From NCBI RefSeq assembly GCF_000208865.1, contig NC_018398.1:1364001-1428000 (forward strand): a stretch of DNA of 64,000 nt, written 5' to 3'. Under the pieces are notes generated by a model. That model was not told the DNA's origin and made no database searches. It was given only the letters and a program-made list of their open reading frames with translations. Positions 14,101 to 25,503 of the stretch are shown in pieces (position 1 is the stretch's first letter; each line of letters opens with the position of its first letter). This stretch comes from Neospora caninum Liverpool (lineage: Eukaryota > Apicomplexa > Conoidasida > Eucoccidiorida > Sarcocystidae). Made by a program: the position numbers and the translations under genes.

Positions 14101-17100
14101 CTGAGCTAAGTGAATGTTTTCCGCTGCTTGGGAACGCATGGCTTGACCCAGCAGCGGCAAAGCGCATCTCGATACTGGGACCACACGGCATGTACAGACT
14201 TTGGGAAGTAATCTAACTCGAGGCCGTCTTCGAGGCCACAACGATAACAATTTGCGGGGAGAATGGCGGAGACGGGAAGAACGTGTGTCAGGCAAGACTT
14301 ACTCGGATGATGAGACCCATCTGTGTGACTGCCTCGGCGGCTGCCCTGCAAACGAAGACAAGCAAAACACCTGCGATGTTCGTCACCGTCAGTTCGAGAA
14401 GAAGATTGAACCAGAAGTCCCTTGCGTTTAGAACGACGCAACCCGATTGTCGTCCACGGCACCTGCGGCGTTGCGGCACTGGGCAGCTGGTGTCGGCTGT
14501 GACTGAATGCCAGGAGTTGATGTTTTTGAAAGACGCACGCGTTGTGAAAACGCGCTGGCTACCACAGAACCCCAGCTGCGTGTACACACTTTGGCGAAAG
14601 AAGCGCAGACCCCTCCACCGATGCACATGCGAATTCTGCAGACGGCAGGGAGTCTAGCGTGGTCCCGAAGCGTTCGCAGCGCGGCTGGGGGGGGGGGGGG
14701 GGGGGGGGGGAATCTTCTCTTCTGCGACGTTTTGCTCCACATGCTGAGCATTTGCTGCCTCGGTGTATGTTCTGACCATTTTCTCCCACGGACAGTGAAA
14801 CACGGAACGAAAGCCCTCCGAAGTGCGTCGCCGGCAGCCAAGAGGAAAACAGCTGTCGGACGGACCTGGAAAGCAAGGAAGCCCAGAAGTCGCGCTCTTC
14901 TTCGTCGTCGATTCCCTGGACCGGGTCCTCGCCATCTTCTGACCGCCCCCGTCGAGCCGCTTCGCGTCTCTTCCGCAACAGCGCCTGCCCGAACGAATGC
15001 AGTGTACACACAGCTTGCACACACCGTGTTTACTTCCGAACGAAGGTCGTGCAGCACTGTTCAGGGGTGTATCCTGTGAGAGACGGGCGGAGCTGGACGA
15101 GAGGCAGAACCTAGCAGGATACACGGCTCAGTTTCCTCGCAGCTCGCCGGCAGATCTCTTGCAACCAGCCTCGAGGGGCGCTCTTTTCCAACGTCTCTCC
15201 CTGCATGCACCGCGCGCCGCCGGCAGTGGCAAGTCACACGCTATCCCCCGTCCCGCGGCTTCGGCAGCACCCGCGGCACGGAGATCGAGAGCCAGAGAAC
15301 AGTACCGAGAACAACGTGAATCTCTCTTCCTTCTCCGCCATGACCATCTGCGTATTTGATTCCTGTCGCTCTCCCCTTTAGGAGCTGCAAGACAATCCCC
15401 GCTGGTCAAAGCTCGGAGAAGGCGCGGGTGACCGTGCACATAGCAGACGAGTCTGGCGGCGCCATAGACGACGTCCTTTTTCTGCGCCTCTACAGCCGAT
15501 ATCGCAAGGACTGTGAAACAGCCTCGTTTTTTAGTCAGGAAACGCTGGCGCTCGTCGACTCACAGCGATCTTTGTGTCAATTTCCTTCTCGAACTTTGCT
15601 CGGGCCACCAGCTCGTCTCTGCGGAGACACATTGTCACAACACGCTTTGGAAGGTGCCGGGAAAACGCAGCTGGGAGACTGTGGACGTCATTTCCAGGGG
15701 TTTGGAAAGAGTGCTCTTCCCGTCGAAAAAACATCCCCAGAGCCGCGACCAGAAAAGCAACGTTCTGAGGTTTGGTGCCTCGACCAAAGCGCACAGGGGT
15801 GCATCCACATACGCACACACATGCATATGCTGCGGATCAAAGAGGCTTGGCGAAGAACGTACCCCAAAGTGCCGACGCGCTTCGGGAGACTCCCCATGCA
15901 GAATGCGCTTTGAGGTAGACAACCAACAAAGCACACGGGGGCACACAAAAGTGCACGGCAATGACGACTGTCCACCTACCTTCTCGCGGCAGGATTCTGC
16001 GGCCCTGGCACCGGGAAAAACGGAACTCCAGCAGACCCAGAGTCGCCGCTCGCGTCACTTTGCTGCAGCGCATCTACGATGGCGTCAAACGCGCGCACGT
16101 CGTCTCGTCTGCAGACTCCAAGGCGCTCCATGTCGGCCATGAACTCGCGAAAGAAAATCTGCGACACATACAGCGCATCGCGAACCTCGTCCCGTCGCGT
16201 GCGTAAACTCCGTTCAAACGAAAGAGTGGCCTATCTTCATATATACGTACAACTACAAAAATATATACGCACACAATTGCATGCAACTGCAGACACAGGT
16301 ATATGTCAATATATATATATATATATATATATACGCTCACAAGTGTAACGGCACGTATCGACGTATGTGAAAATTGAGGTGTATTTCGAGGACCGTGCGC
16401 GGCACGGTCTTCCCAGATTGGCAGCGGAAAACGCGATGCTGCTCACAGAGGGAGAACCTGGAGACGCCTTTTGCGCCCACCTCTCTCGGGGAGTGAAAAG
16501 TGTCCGTCCCGAGACAGGTTCGTGACGGCAGCACGCGCCACGAAGTTCCTGCGTTTGAAACAGGAGCCAACGAATGTGGTCACCCAGTCAAGTTTTCTCT
16601 TTCTGGTTCCTCCTCAGCCAAAAAGAATCGGCCTTTTGTGGGATTACGCGGGTGGCGTTAAAGTGCCACAAACCAGTCCCGGAAATGCACACTGACCGCT
16701 ATCCACGGTGTGTACATACACCTGGGAAAACACTCGTAGTCGGTCTCACTTGCGCTTCCTTCAGACCGTGCAGTCTCTGCTGAATGTCCGCGCATTCCAG
16801 GGAAAGGCGGCCCAGCACGTAGGGCAGGAGAAGGTATCTGAAAAAAAGTGCGGGAACGAAGCAGTTTCAAGTTGGTTCCTGCCAGTCAAACCCCGCGTCT
16901 TTCGTCTCGTCTCACTCTGGCACAGAACTCCGCTGCATTGTCGAAAACTGGTAATCGATGTCTATCATGCTGAGATTTGTTCGGTTTCTCATGCCACGCG
17001 AGGGCGGCGCTTTGGAAGGGAACGCACCGGCGCATCGCAAATCGCATCCCTGGAGCCGTACAGCTCTATCTAGGCGCGTCGAGCCCTGTTGGACCGTGCA

Positions 17101-18178
17101 CTCGGACACACATTCACTACTTGACTAAAACCGGGACAACACAAGAGAGTTACAGCGATTCGCGAACTGGCTACGAGTGCGCATGTCTCTTCTGAACCCA
17201 TCGGGAGAGAAATACAGTCAGCGCAGCATTAGATATCCGCCCTTGCGTTCCTCTCCATCTGCACAAGGTTCCCGAGCGACACGGAAGAGTCAACGGTGCA
17301 AGACCACTGCCTAAGTGTACCGCTGCCTACAGAGTTCAGCGCTAACCTAAAATCAGTCTCTAGGCTATAGGAATGTAAGTTTTCTTGTTTAATTCGCGGA
17401 CGCAGGCATGGATAACGCAGTGTGGGTCTCTGAGAACCACTTCGGTAGCACGGCAAATACGAGAGTAGCTGACTGTTTTTCCATAAAAGATGTGAGTTGT
17501 TTGTGGAACAGCACTTTCTTTTAAAAATCGAGATGTCACACATTTCTGGATATACCCAGCAGTGTTTGCCCATATTTGCTTGTGGGCCCGCTGTGTCTGC
17601 TAGTAGAAGGACTGGATACCCAGGGAACTGTGCTCCCTCTGATAAGAATCCTAATATAAGTCACCAGGCATGCAATACCCATCTGATAACAACTGAAGCT
17701 AGACTCCCTCGGTAAGTCGGCAGGCTGACCTCAGATTCCTGGTAGCGATTTCGTCCCATTCCTCGCCGGCGGAGAAGAGAGAAAGACGCTCGACGGCGCG
17801 TGCGCATCCTTTGAAGCACAACGTGAGCCTGGCGACCGTCTCCGATCGGGCACTCGCTGGCGAGCGAGTGCCGCCCTTTGTCGCCGGTTGCTTCACTGCG
17901 TCTTCCAGTTCCTTGAATCCATCTGACCCTAGGAGTTGCACGATCAGGTCTGCGGAGCGCTGGGCATCCGCAGTCTGCCCAGAATACCCCGAAGAGGAAG
18001 GCTCCGCGTGTGCGTCTTCCTCTTCATATGCATCGGAGAAGCTGTCGACAACACTCCGGTACCTCTCGAAGGCGTAGTCGAAGAGGTGCTCCAGAGCGGC
18101 GCTCTCTGAGAGAGGGTCGAAGCCTGCGTTTCCCGCGGTGCCTTTCTGGGCCTCCGACGAGCTGGGGACGGGTTCCAT
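10995..18178 (-). CDS. TAP42/IGBP1 (alpha4) family PP2A-type phosphatase regulator
   Basis: Binds catalytic subunits of PP2A-type phosphatases and acts in TOR-linked signalling in yeast and in phosphatase stability in animals. On the minus strand the exons, in order, are 18178-17730, 16837-16750, 16158-15980, 15618-15564, 14984-14866, 14345-14303, 14029-13981, 13617-13526, 12814-12757, 12335-12283, 11629-11582 and 11042-10995. Phases agree throughout, giving 426 residues. Family landmarks appear in the right order: helical N-terminus with RNLRYLLLPYVLGRL, then IFFREFMADMERLG, AKFEKEIDTKIA, a D/E-rich helix with RDFWASLLSR, KPWVYTI, VFTPGHNLPTMSLAE, and the C-terminal AWDDWKDDNPRGSGN signature. 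The least certain junction is the end of exon 10, where GTGTAAGT offers two donors. Only GAA|GTG keeps the frame into the WDDWK exon, unless a small exon was missed. Confidence 0.9.
11135..11174. repeat. (TA)n microsatellite in the TAP42 last intron
   Basis: TA run at 11135-11162 followed by a second short TA block at 11166-11174, inside the final intron of the TAP42-like gene. Confidence 0.93.
14687..14710 (+). repeat. Poly-G run of 24 in a TAP42 intron
   Basis: Unbroken run of about 24 G on the plus strand (C on the transcribed gene's sense strand), inside the intron between exons 5 and 6 of the minus-strand TAP42-like gene. Confidence 0.93.
16309..16333. repeat. (TA)n microsatellite in a TAP42 intron
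   Basis: TA run in the intron between exons 2 and 3 of the TAP42-like gene, flanked by further TATA-rich sequence from about 16235. Confidence 0.93.
17685..17703 (+). repeat. 19-bp dispersed repeat, copy A
   Basis: The sequence gataacaactgaagctaga also occurs at 40999-41017, and both copies run on into xTCCCT. It sits in the first TAP42 intron, 26 bases from the exon 1 boundary, within a relatively AT-rich island of about 17340-17705. Confidence 0.85.
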
Positions 18179-21100
18179 GGTGTCGCCTCTAAAACTCGGG
18201 GAAAGAAGAATCTGTGGAGGGAAAGACGCGAGGTGGTCGGCGACGCACCGCGCCTCGGAGTTCGACCAACAAACGCGCCGAGCACCACCTGGAGTCGGAA
18301 GAGTTTGTTTCGCGATGGAGCCCACCCAGAGACGCACGCCGCGAAAGGCAGCGGGTCAGCGACGAAGGGGGGAAGACAAGGTTTCGTTTTCGGTGCGAGT
18401 CTACAACAGAACGACGTAATACAAATGGAGAGACACCGGAGAGGTGGGCGACGGCAGGGCAGGAAAGCCTGGCGTCCGAGAAAGCTCACACCGGCAACAT
18501 GAGAAGGAAAAGAGAAGCCGAGATGCGGGGGACGTTCCGTGCCTCAGTCTTCTCCCGAACGCCTTACACCTAATTCGCGCAACCGAAGTGAACGACAACA
18601 GGACAGCCGAGGCAAATAGAGCCGAAGCAAACTCTGGAAGTCAATGAGGGGACACGCGTGCTCGTTGGGACGGACTTGGGCAGGGACACAGAAAAAAACG
18701 CCTTTTGTTTTTTACGAGAATCACTCGCTATAACTTTTTGCTGTTTTGGAACGAGAAACAACGGAGGGGCGGCAAACGAGACGGTACGCTACAACTCAGA
18801 AGACCCCGTCGACGAGATAACCTCTCCTCAGATGTCCAACTCGCAGAGTTTTACAAAAGACCGGGGTTTCTGGAGGCCACTCTTCGTAGCTGTTGCCCGC
18901 TGTTGAGATGCAGACTACAACGGGAAGCGGAACCGGAGAAGACGTGAGGTAGCGAAGGGCGTGGCGCGGCGGAGGCTCGGCCGCTATTCCTGTCCAAACA
19001 GCCTGGAATGATACACAAAAAACAGGCGTTTCCAATTGGCACACGAGGGCGTTCACAGGCGAGGACACAGGAAACAAGATATAGGCGACGCTTCCGTATC
19101 TCGCAGGAGATGCTGACGCTGCGAGTGAACACTGCGACCGCAGAACAAGGAAAGCAGGGCGTGACGCTCAGAACGGTTGGACTGTGTAAAATTCGAGGCT
19201 TGTCTGTTTGACGGAAACGCGTTTTGATTGAAACAAACCGGCAAACGCTCACTTTGGAGCGCAAGCGAGTATTTATCGGAAGTTTGACAGAAACAAAGTG
19301 TGCATGCGCGCCAGCGTGTGCGAAGTTGTCTCGCGCAAGAACCTAAGAACGTGTTTGATGGCGACAAGAGATTGACTCCTGAATTACTTCAGCACGGTTA
19401 GCGCCGCGGCTTCTTTTGTGTCAGTTACTCTGCAGAAGTTAGAACAACGTAGCCTTTCACGAGCGCTACGCCACTGCCGGCCAGAAGCTAGTTAGTCTTC
19501 CATGCCCAGCGTACTCCAGTGTACTGGGATGCAGGAACCTCTCAAGATCAAACGATCACTTTCCGAACTTTTACCTGAGTGGAACGCTCAGTTCCAGGCT
19601 GGGTAGACTTAAGACTAGCAAGTCCCAGGAATAGCCGTAACCTGTTTGCGCGTGCCCAAGTTTTGAGAAATTGCTAGTTGCACTTGAGTGGGGTCACTCT
19701 GTCAGCACGGTCCAAGTAAAGGCTCACTCCCTCGTCTCCGGCAAAGCACAAATCATATATGGGCTTTGGATGGGAGTCCTTTGCGGCATGTTCTAGTACA
19801 GCGATCGCACCGGGCAAGAGTAAACCTGCCTGGAGTGGTGTCACGGACAAAAACGGTGTCCAAACCTGCAACGATCAGTCGCGCGGTACAGCAGGTTAAC
19901 CTTCGTAATTCCATTCTCTTGTTTATGTCTGTGCATGCTTTTTGCTGATGTGTAAGAATGTGAACCCACAGGCAGGTCTGGGTTGTTCTGTACCTGATCC
20001 TGTTCGGTACGTACACCGCAGCCACACAGACTTGGGCATGCCACCGTCCATCGCGCGGTTTGCTTCGTTCACTCATTTAAGATTTACCCTTAACCACCTG
20101 ACGTGGGGGGCCGTCGCTGGTCGCCACCCGGCAACCCACGGTGTCTACGACGGGACGAACAAGAGCTAAGCAAACACCTCGGCCTTTGGGAAAAACCAGG
20201 TGTACCTGGGCCGCAGAAGCCCGTCCACAGCGTCGCTGATGCATGTGTGGAGGGAGCGTAGAGGATTTCAGGTTGTCCCGGAGAGAGACAACGTAGTGTT
20301 TAAGTACAATTAGATGGGCAGATGTCCGACCTACGGTCGGAATATAGAAACAAAAGTTGGTGCACGCGCACACCAGCAGGAGCAGGGAAGGCGGCGACCA
20401 GTGAGAACACCGGGCCGGCTCAGAAAGGATTCATGCCGTCATTCATGGATCAGGCATGAGAAAGCACGGAGAGGTCAAGACCGATCGAGGCGTCTGGCGG
20501 TGGAGAATACAAATGGACTGTGCATAGAGAGAGTCCAAAAGCTCATCCACAAGCAAGCGCATGCAAAAAACGAAGAGAAACGGTTTTTGCCAGAGAGCAG
20601 AGCGTTCGAAGAACACAGGAAATGCAAGAGGGAGACCGGAGGAGTAGCACGCAGACTTGCTCGTCAGAAGTCGGGCTCTTTGCCCCCCGTCGGCTAAAAA
20701 ATCTGTATACGGTTGTGCTCATTCTCTCGTTCAGCAAAGACGAAGTGAAGCCAACGATCCGTGCCTTTGGCTCAGAACCAACCTCGGCCGTCAGCATGCA
20801 GTCGGAAACAGACACAAGGACTTCTCAGCGGCACTCACGAAAACGAGAAGCCCAGCAAAAACTTGTGCCCACGGACGTGGGCCCTGGCCACGAGACTTGT
20901 GGACGCATCCTTTACCGAGTCAAAAGGGGTGAATAATAGACGTACTCATTAAGCACTCTACATGTCTGCGACGACCGACACAGGCATATGTATATGCGGA
21001 TATCAATGCTTAAACATATGCATAGAGCAGAGTGTCAGTTTCAGTCAGCCGTGGTACTGCGAAATCGCTTTTGTTCCTCAGAATTCCCCTGGCACCCGGC

Positions 21101-21325
21101 TTCTCTTTCGCTCTGCTCTGCCCGTCTTCCCCTCCCCCCCCCTACGTCGCCCCTTCTCAGAGTTCCTCTTCACCGAGAGCCGCTGGCTGTCCGTTTAAAC
21201 CACCGACAGAGCGCAGAGCGGGACGCAGCTATCCGTCAGCTATGTTTCCGGTTAAGAAGCCGCTCTTCCTTTGTCTCGCAGGCGTGAGGAAAAACTCAAG
21301 CTACAATGCCCTTTTCTCCTCTTGC
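18179..21325. other. Intergenic region, no gene supported
   Basis: Spans the TAP42 promoter side and the 3' side of the Trp-motif membrane protein. Open frames of up to 138 codons appear on both strands, but none shows motifs or paired splice sites. The stretch 19380-19960 is nearly free of long frames. A pyrimidine-rich block lies at about 21110-21150. No RNA gene was recognised. Confidence 0.5.
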
Positions 21326-24300
21326 TCAGCCTGAACGGTCTATCAGCGGTTGTCGGTTTTCATCAGTCGACGGACCATTCACAGATCGACGCCCGTCGTG
21401 CTGTTCAGTAGCCGATTCCCTGAAGACAGGCGCTGCGGCATATTCGCCCCTCTCAATGTCTCCACTTCCCGCCATGCCTTCCCACTGACCCAACCGCCTT
21501 CCCAAGAAACACAGGACGAGCAGCCCGACGCCGACAACCAAGAGAAATACAGGCCACCAACTGGAAAGGACGTTCTCGATGGCGTCGTCAGCTTCCTCCA
21601 CCAATCGATTAGTCGACTCTGGAGCTTCATATGCCGCCCCCTCCGCCGCGCGGTCCGGCCCGCGCACCCCTGCAGCAACGGCGCTCGCCTTCGCCCCTTC
21701 CTTCCCAGTCTCGGCACTGCTGGCTGGCCACGTCCACCATCCTGCCGACTCGTTTTTACGCTTTTCTGAAACGGATGCATTCGACAGGTCTGCCTCCTGC
21801 AGGCCTGCGTCTGTCATCGAAGTTTGAGCAGCCAAAGGCGCCTTAGAGGGGAGCGCTGCGTCACTGCGACTGAAGAGGCTTCCAAATAGCCCGTTACCCA
21901 AGGCAGGCTCAAGACCAGCTGCCGCATCGTTTTTCGCCGACCACAGAGAGCTTGGTCCTCTCAGGGAGAAAGGAAACGAATCGGAAGACGGGGTTTCTGC
22001 AGACGCCGGCGCGCTTGCCGTCGGGTGGAAACCCAACAACTTTGTTAAAGAGAAACCTTGCGCCGGTGGCGCCGGAGTAGTGGTTGTCGAGGTCGGTGTC
22101 GCCCGCTGGAACAGGGAGAACAAGCCCTACGAGCACGGACACGCAGCACAGAAGAAACGCAGCGGATTCCTCTCTTATGCGCCTTCACTCCCTTGCTTCC
22201 CCTCCATCGTTTTTCTCCCGTGTGCATGCGTGTCCATTCCCTCCCCTCACCTTCGCCATCTATGCGTACCTTTTGCTCTTCCTGCTGCGCTTTGTCTGCA
22301 ACCCCTTCCGTCTTGCCTGTCAGCCCGTCCCAGAACGACTTTGCCGCTTCCTCTGTGGGTTTCGGCTGCTCGCGCTTCTGTGTCGAAGTCTTGGGGTGAG
22401 GGGTTGTCGTGGTCGTGCTGGGCGTCGTGGTCGTGCTCGTCGTCGTGCTCCGGAAGGCCTCGATCGGTGGTACGCCTTCCACCTTCACCCCGTCAGCTCT
22501 CAGGCACCCCGGGAGGTCTGTGTCAATCCACTTTTGTTTGCACGTCAAGTAGCAACTGCGGAGGCTGCCGTACTCGTACGATCCCAGGGCTTGAGGCTCT
22601 GACCGATCCGCGTTGTCTTTTGTGTGGCGCCGGCTGTCACTCTGGCACTTTTGCACACACGCTCGAAACGGTGGAACTGGGTTGCAGTCCAGACGCACAT
22701 CTCGAGTGTACTTTGGAGGCTTCGTTGTCGTGACTGTCTCGCTCGATTCCCACTCCCACCAGGAACTTCCTTGCTTCAGTCCGGGGACGGGCGCGGCAGG
22801 CTTTTCCGCGTGAGATTCCGACTCAGACGCGCCGCCAAAGATCCACCCAGACGCCTGGTCTGCATTTTGTGCGAGGAACTGAGACGCACGCGCGGCTAGG
22901 GAAGCCTGCGCTCCCTCCGGCCGCGAAGCGCCTTCGATCGCCCTGCGGAGAAAACCGGTGTCGGGCACCCACGAGCTCCCCGCCGAGCGAGACACGCCAT
23001 CCTCGATGTGCTGGGACTGTCCGCCTCTGCTGGGGTAGTTGGGCTCTGCGGATGAGCTCTGAAAAGGCCACCCGAACGCGGTGCCTGCCGGCTCAGACGG
23101 TTTGTCGAGGCCAACGGGCTGTTCAAACGCCACGTCGCCGTCGGCGCTGCTCGGAGGCGACGACGAAAGCTTCTCGGCGGATGCGGCTTTGGCGCCATGG
23201 CCCTTCGCCTCTCCCTTCTCACCCGCCGCGCCAGACGATTCGAACCACCGAGAGGCAGGCACGGAGGCGGAAGAAGCTTCCTTCTTGCCTTCCGCCGTCG
23301 TGTCCGGACTGGGAAACTGTTTCTGGCCGAACCAGCGTGCGAAGGAAGTGGCGCTGCGCCCTCCCTTAACGTCCTCCTCTCCGAGCCCCGCCGCAGAGAC
23401 GGCTTCGGGATCTTCCTTCCCTCCAGAAAACCACGAGCGCACCCAGGACATGAGGGACTTTTCCACAGACTTCTGCGCAGGTTCGTCGGACCTCGAGGCC
23501 GCGCGAGGCGCCTCGTCCTGCACCAGCGACGGCGTGTTTTCCCCGTCGTTTGCTTCTCCGCCTCTCCACCAGGAAAGCACCGAGGCCACGCCCGACGTCG
23601 AGGCAACAGTTTCGGGTTCCTTCGTTTCCGCCACTTCTTTTCGGCCTTCGCCCCACAAAGGCACATTCAAAAGACCGTTCCCGACGGCCGCGCTGAGGGC
23701 GACCCCCCTCGACATGTTCCCCAGTGCAGAGTGGCCTAGCCACGTCGAGCTCATCTCCACAGCGTCCTCGACGTCTTTCAACTGTTTGCTCCAGAACCAA
23801 GAGAGCGCCTCCTGGGGAGGCGCCGCTTTCTGCGCGTCCGCGGTGCGGCTCCAATTCAGCCAGCCTGCGGCGGCTGCTGCGGCTGCAACGGCCGCCGCAG
23901 GAGGCACTTGAGCGGTGACTGGTCCCGCCGCCTGTGAAGCTCCGACTTTCGTCCCGCGCGAAGGCAGCGCGCCTGCCGCATTCTCCTCTGTCTGGGTCCC
24001 CCAAAAGGCGAGTCCCTCTGGGACGAGAAACGCCGGAGCGAGGCCCGCCGCTTGGGGCACGTCAACCCCCACAGCCGTCAGCTTTTCGCCCTGCCTCGGG
24101 TGCATCCAGGAAGCGTTTGCATGGGCAAGAAACGCAGCGGCACCTGCTTGAGCTCGCCCCGTCGTTTCTTCCGCGGCCAGCCGGTCGCTTTGCGACTTTT
24201 TGACGGCCTCCCACCACGCAGCAGCGCCGGCTGCGTCGAGCTCCTCCAGCTTGTTCTTCTGCTGGCGAAACCACTGGGCCGAGGCTTCCAGAGCAGCGAG

Positions 24301-25503
24301 AGCCTCTTGCGACGCTTGCGCTCCGCCGCTCTGGTGCCAGAAAGCCTGAGCCGTGGCAGTCGCAGAGTCCGCCGCGTGCTGCAGATTCTCGGAGCCTTGA
24401 TGGGCGGCCGCTTTGGCGAGCCCTCTGACTTCTTCTTCGCGCTGGGCGAACCACCAGGCCGCGGCACGCGCAGCCGGGAGCGGGTCGTTGGCGGTTCCGG
24501 TGATGTGGGACCAGTGGTTGTCGGCGACGCGAGTGCCGTCCGCAGCCGTTTCGCCTTCCTTCGTCTCTTGCGATGAGTCGGTCGAGCGATCCTTCACGCC
24601 GTCCGCGTCCTGCACATCCAGACCGAGTCCGCGCCGGAGACTCGGAAACCAAAAGGCAGTCAACCCATCGAGGGCGTTCATGGCCGCAAAGGTCTGAGTC
24701 TTTCCGGAGAACAGTGACGGAAACCATGAGGACGCGTGCGGGTCAGGGCGGACAGGCGCGGCTTCGCTCTCGCCCGTGGAACTGCTCAGCGCCTGTTCGC
24801 TGCGGGGAGCCTCCGTCCCCTCGTTGAACAAGAGGCGCGCTTGGATGTCAACCCTCTCTGCATGCACGCCTTCTTTTCCACCGAGCCCGAACCAGGTTGC
24901 GAAAGGCAGCGCAGACTGCAGGGCAGCGGGCGCTTCCGTGATGGGGGAGGCGGTCGAAGGCAGAGGGGTCTCTTCAGCCTTCCGGCGTCTCCAGAAGGAC
25001 AGCAACGACGCTTGTGCATCGCCTACGTTCGCCGCGCCCACCGGAGAAGGGACACTGAGGGTGGACACAGAGTTTGCAGACTCTTCCGTCGCCTCCACAG
25101 TCCGCTGGTCCACTTCTCGCCGCCGCTCTGCAGCGGGACGCGACGAGACTTCGCCTTCTCGCCAGCCGTTGCTTTCTTCCGAGGGCGAAACGGCGGCGGC
25201 CTGCGCACTTTGAGTTTCGAGTCCGTCGAGGCCAGGTGCGTCTGGGCCCCAGGGCGACGGGGCCGCCAGCGACGCGAGAAGCGTGGCGGGAGATGTTGCG
25301 GAAAGGAAGGCAAGGGGCGACGGCGCGGGGAGCTCGGTCTCCACCGGCTTCAGGGCCGGCGCTGCCAGAGACACCCCGCCGCTGCCGAGGAGAACGAGCA
25401 AACTCGCAGCCGAAAGCGCACGGCGAGTCCGAGAAGGTCTGGGGCGCGAGCGGCAGAGCTGCGCCCGCACGCGCGAGCCCTCGGACCCGGAAGCCCGCAG
25501 CAT
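21326..25503 (-). CDS. Type I membrane protein with many Trp motifs and a six-Cys module
   Basis: Two exons, 25503-22270 and 22105-21326, joined in phase at a GTACGC donor and a ccctgttccag acceptor, give 1,337 residues. A signal sequence lies at about residues 28-48, with a Leu/Ala/Ser core after an Arg-rich start. The long lumenal part is Ala/Ser/Glu-rich and disordered in appearance. It is dotted with roughly twenty short aromatic motifs such as SWFPSLF, AWWFAQRE, WLNWSR, LSWWRG, ARWFGQ, SSWWEWES and GWWTWPAS. Near the membrane are six cysteines (about 940, 949, 953, 984, 988, 1000), then a Thr-rich spacer. One transmembrane helix, about residues 1261-1280, precedes a 57-residue polar tail. 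I do not recognise the family. The architecture suits a secretory-organelle or surface protein of an apicomplexan, but that is inference. Confidence 0.82.
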
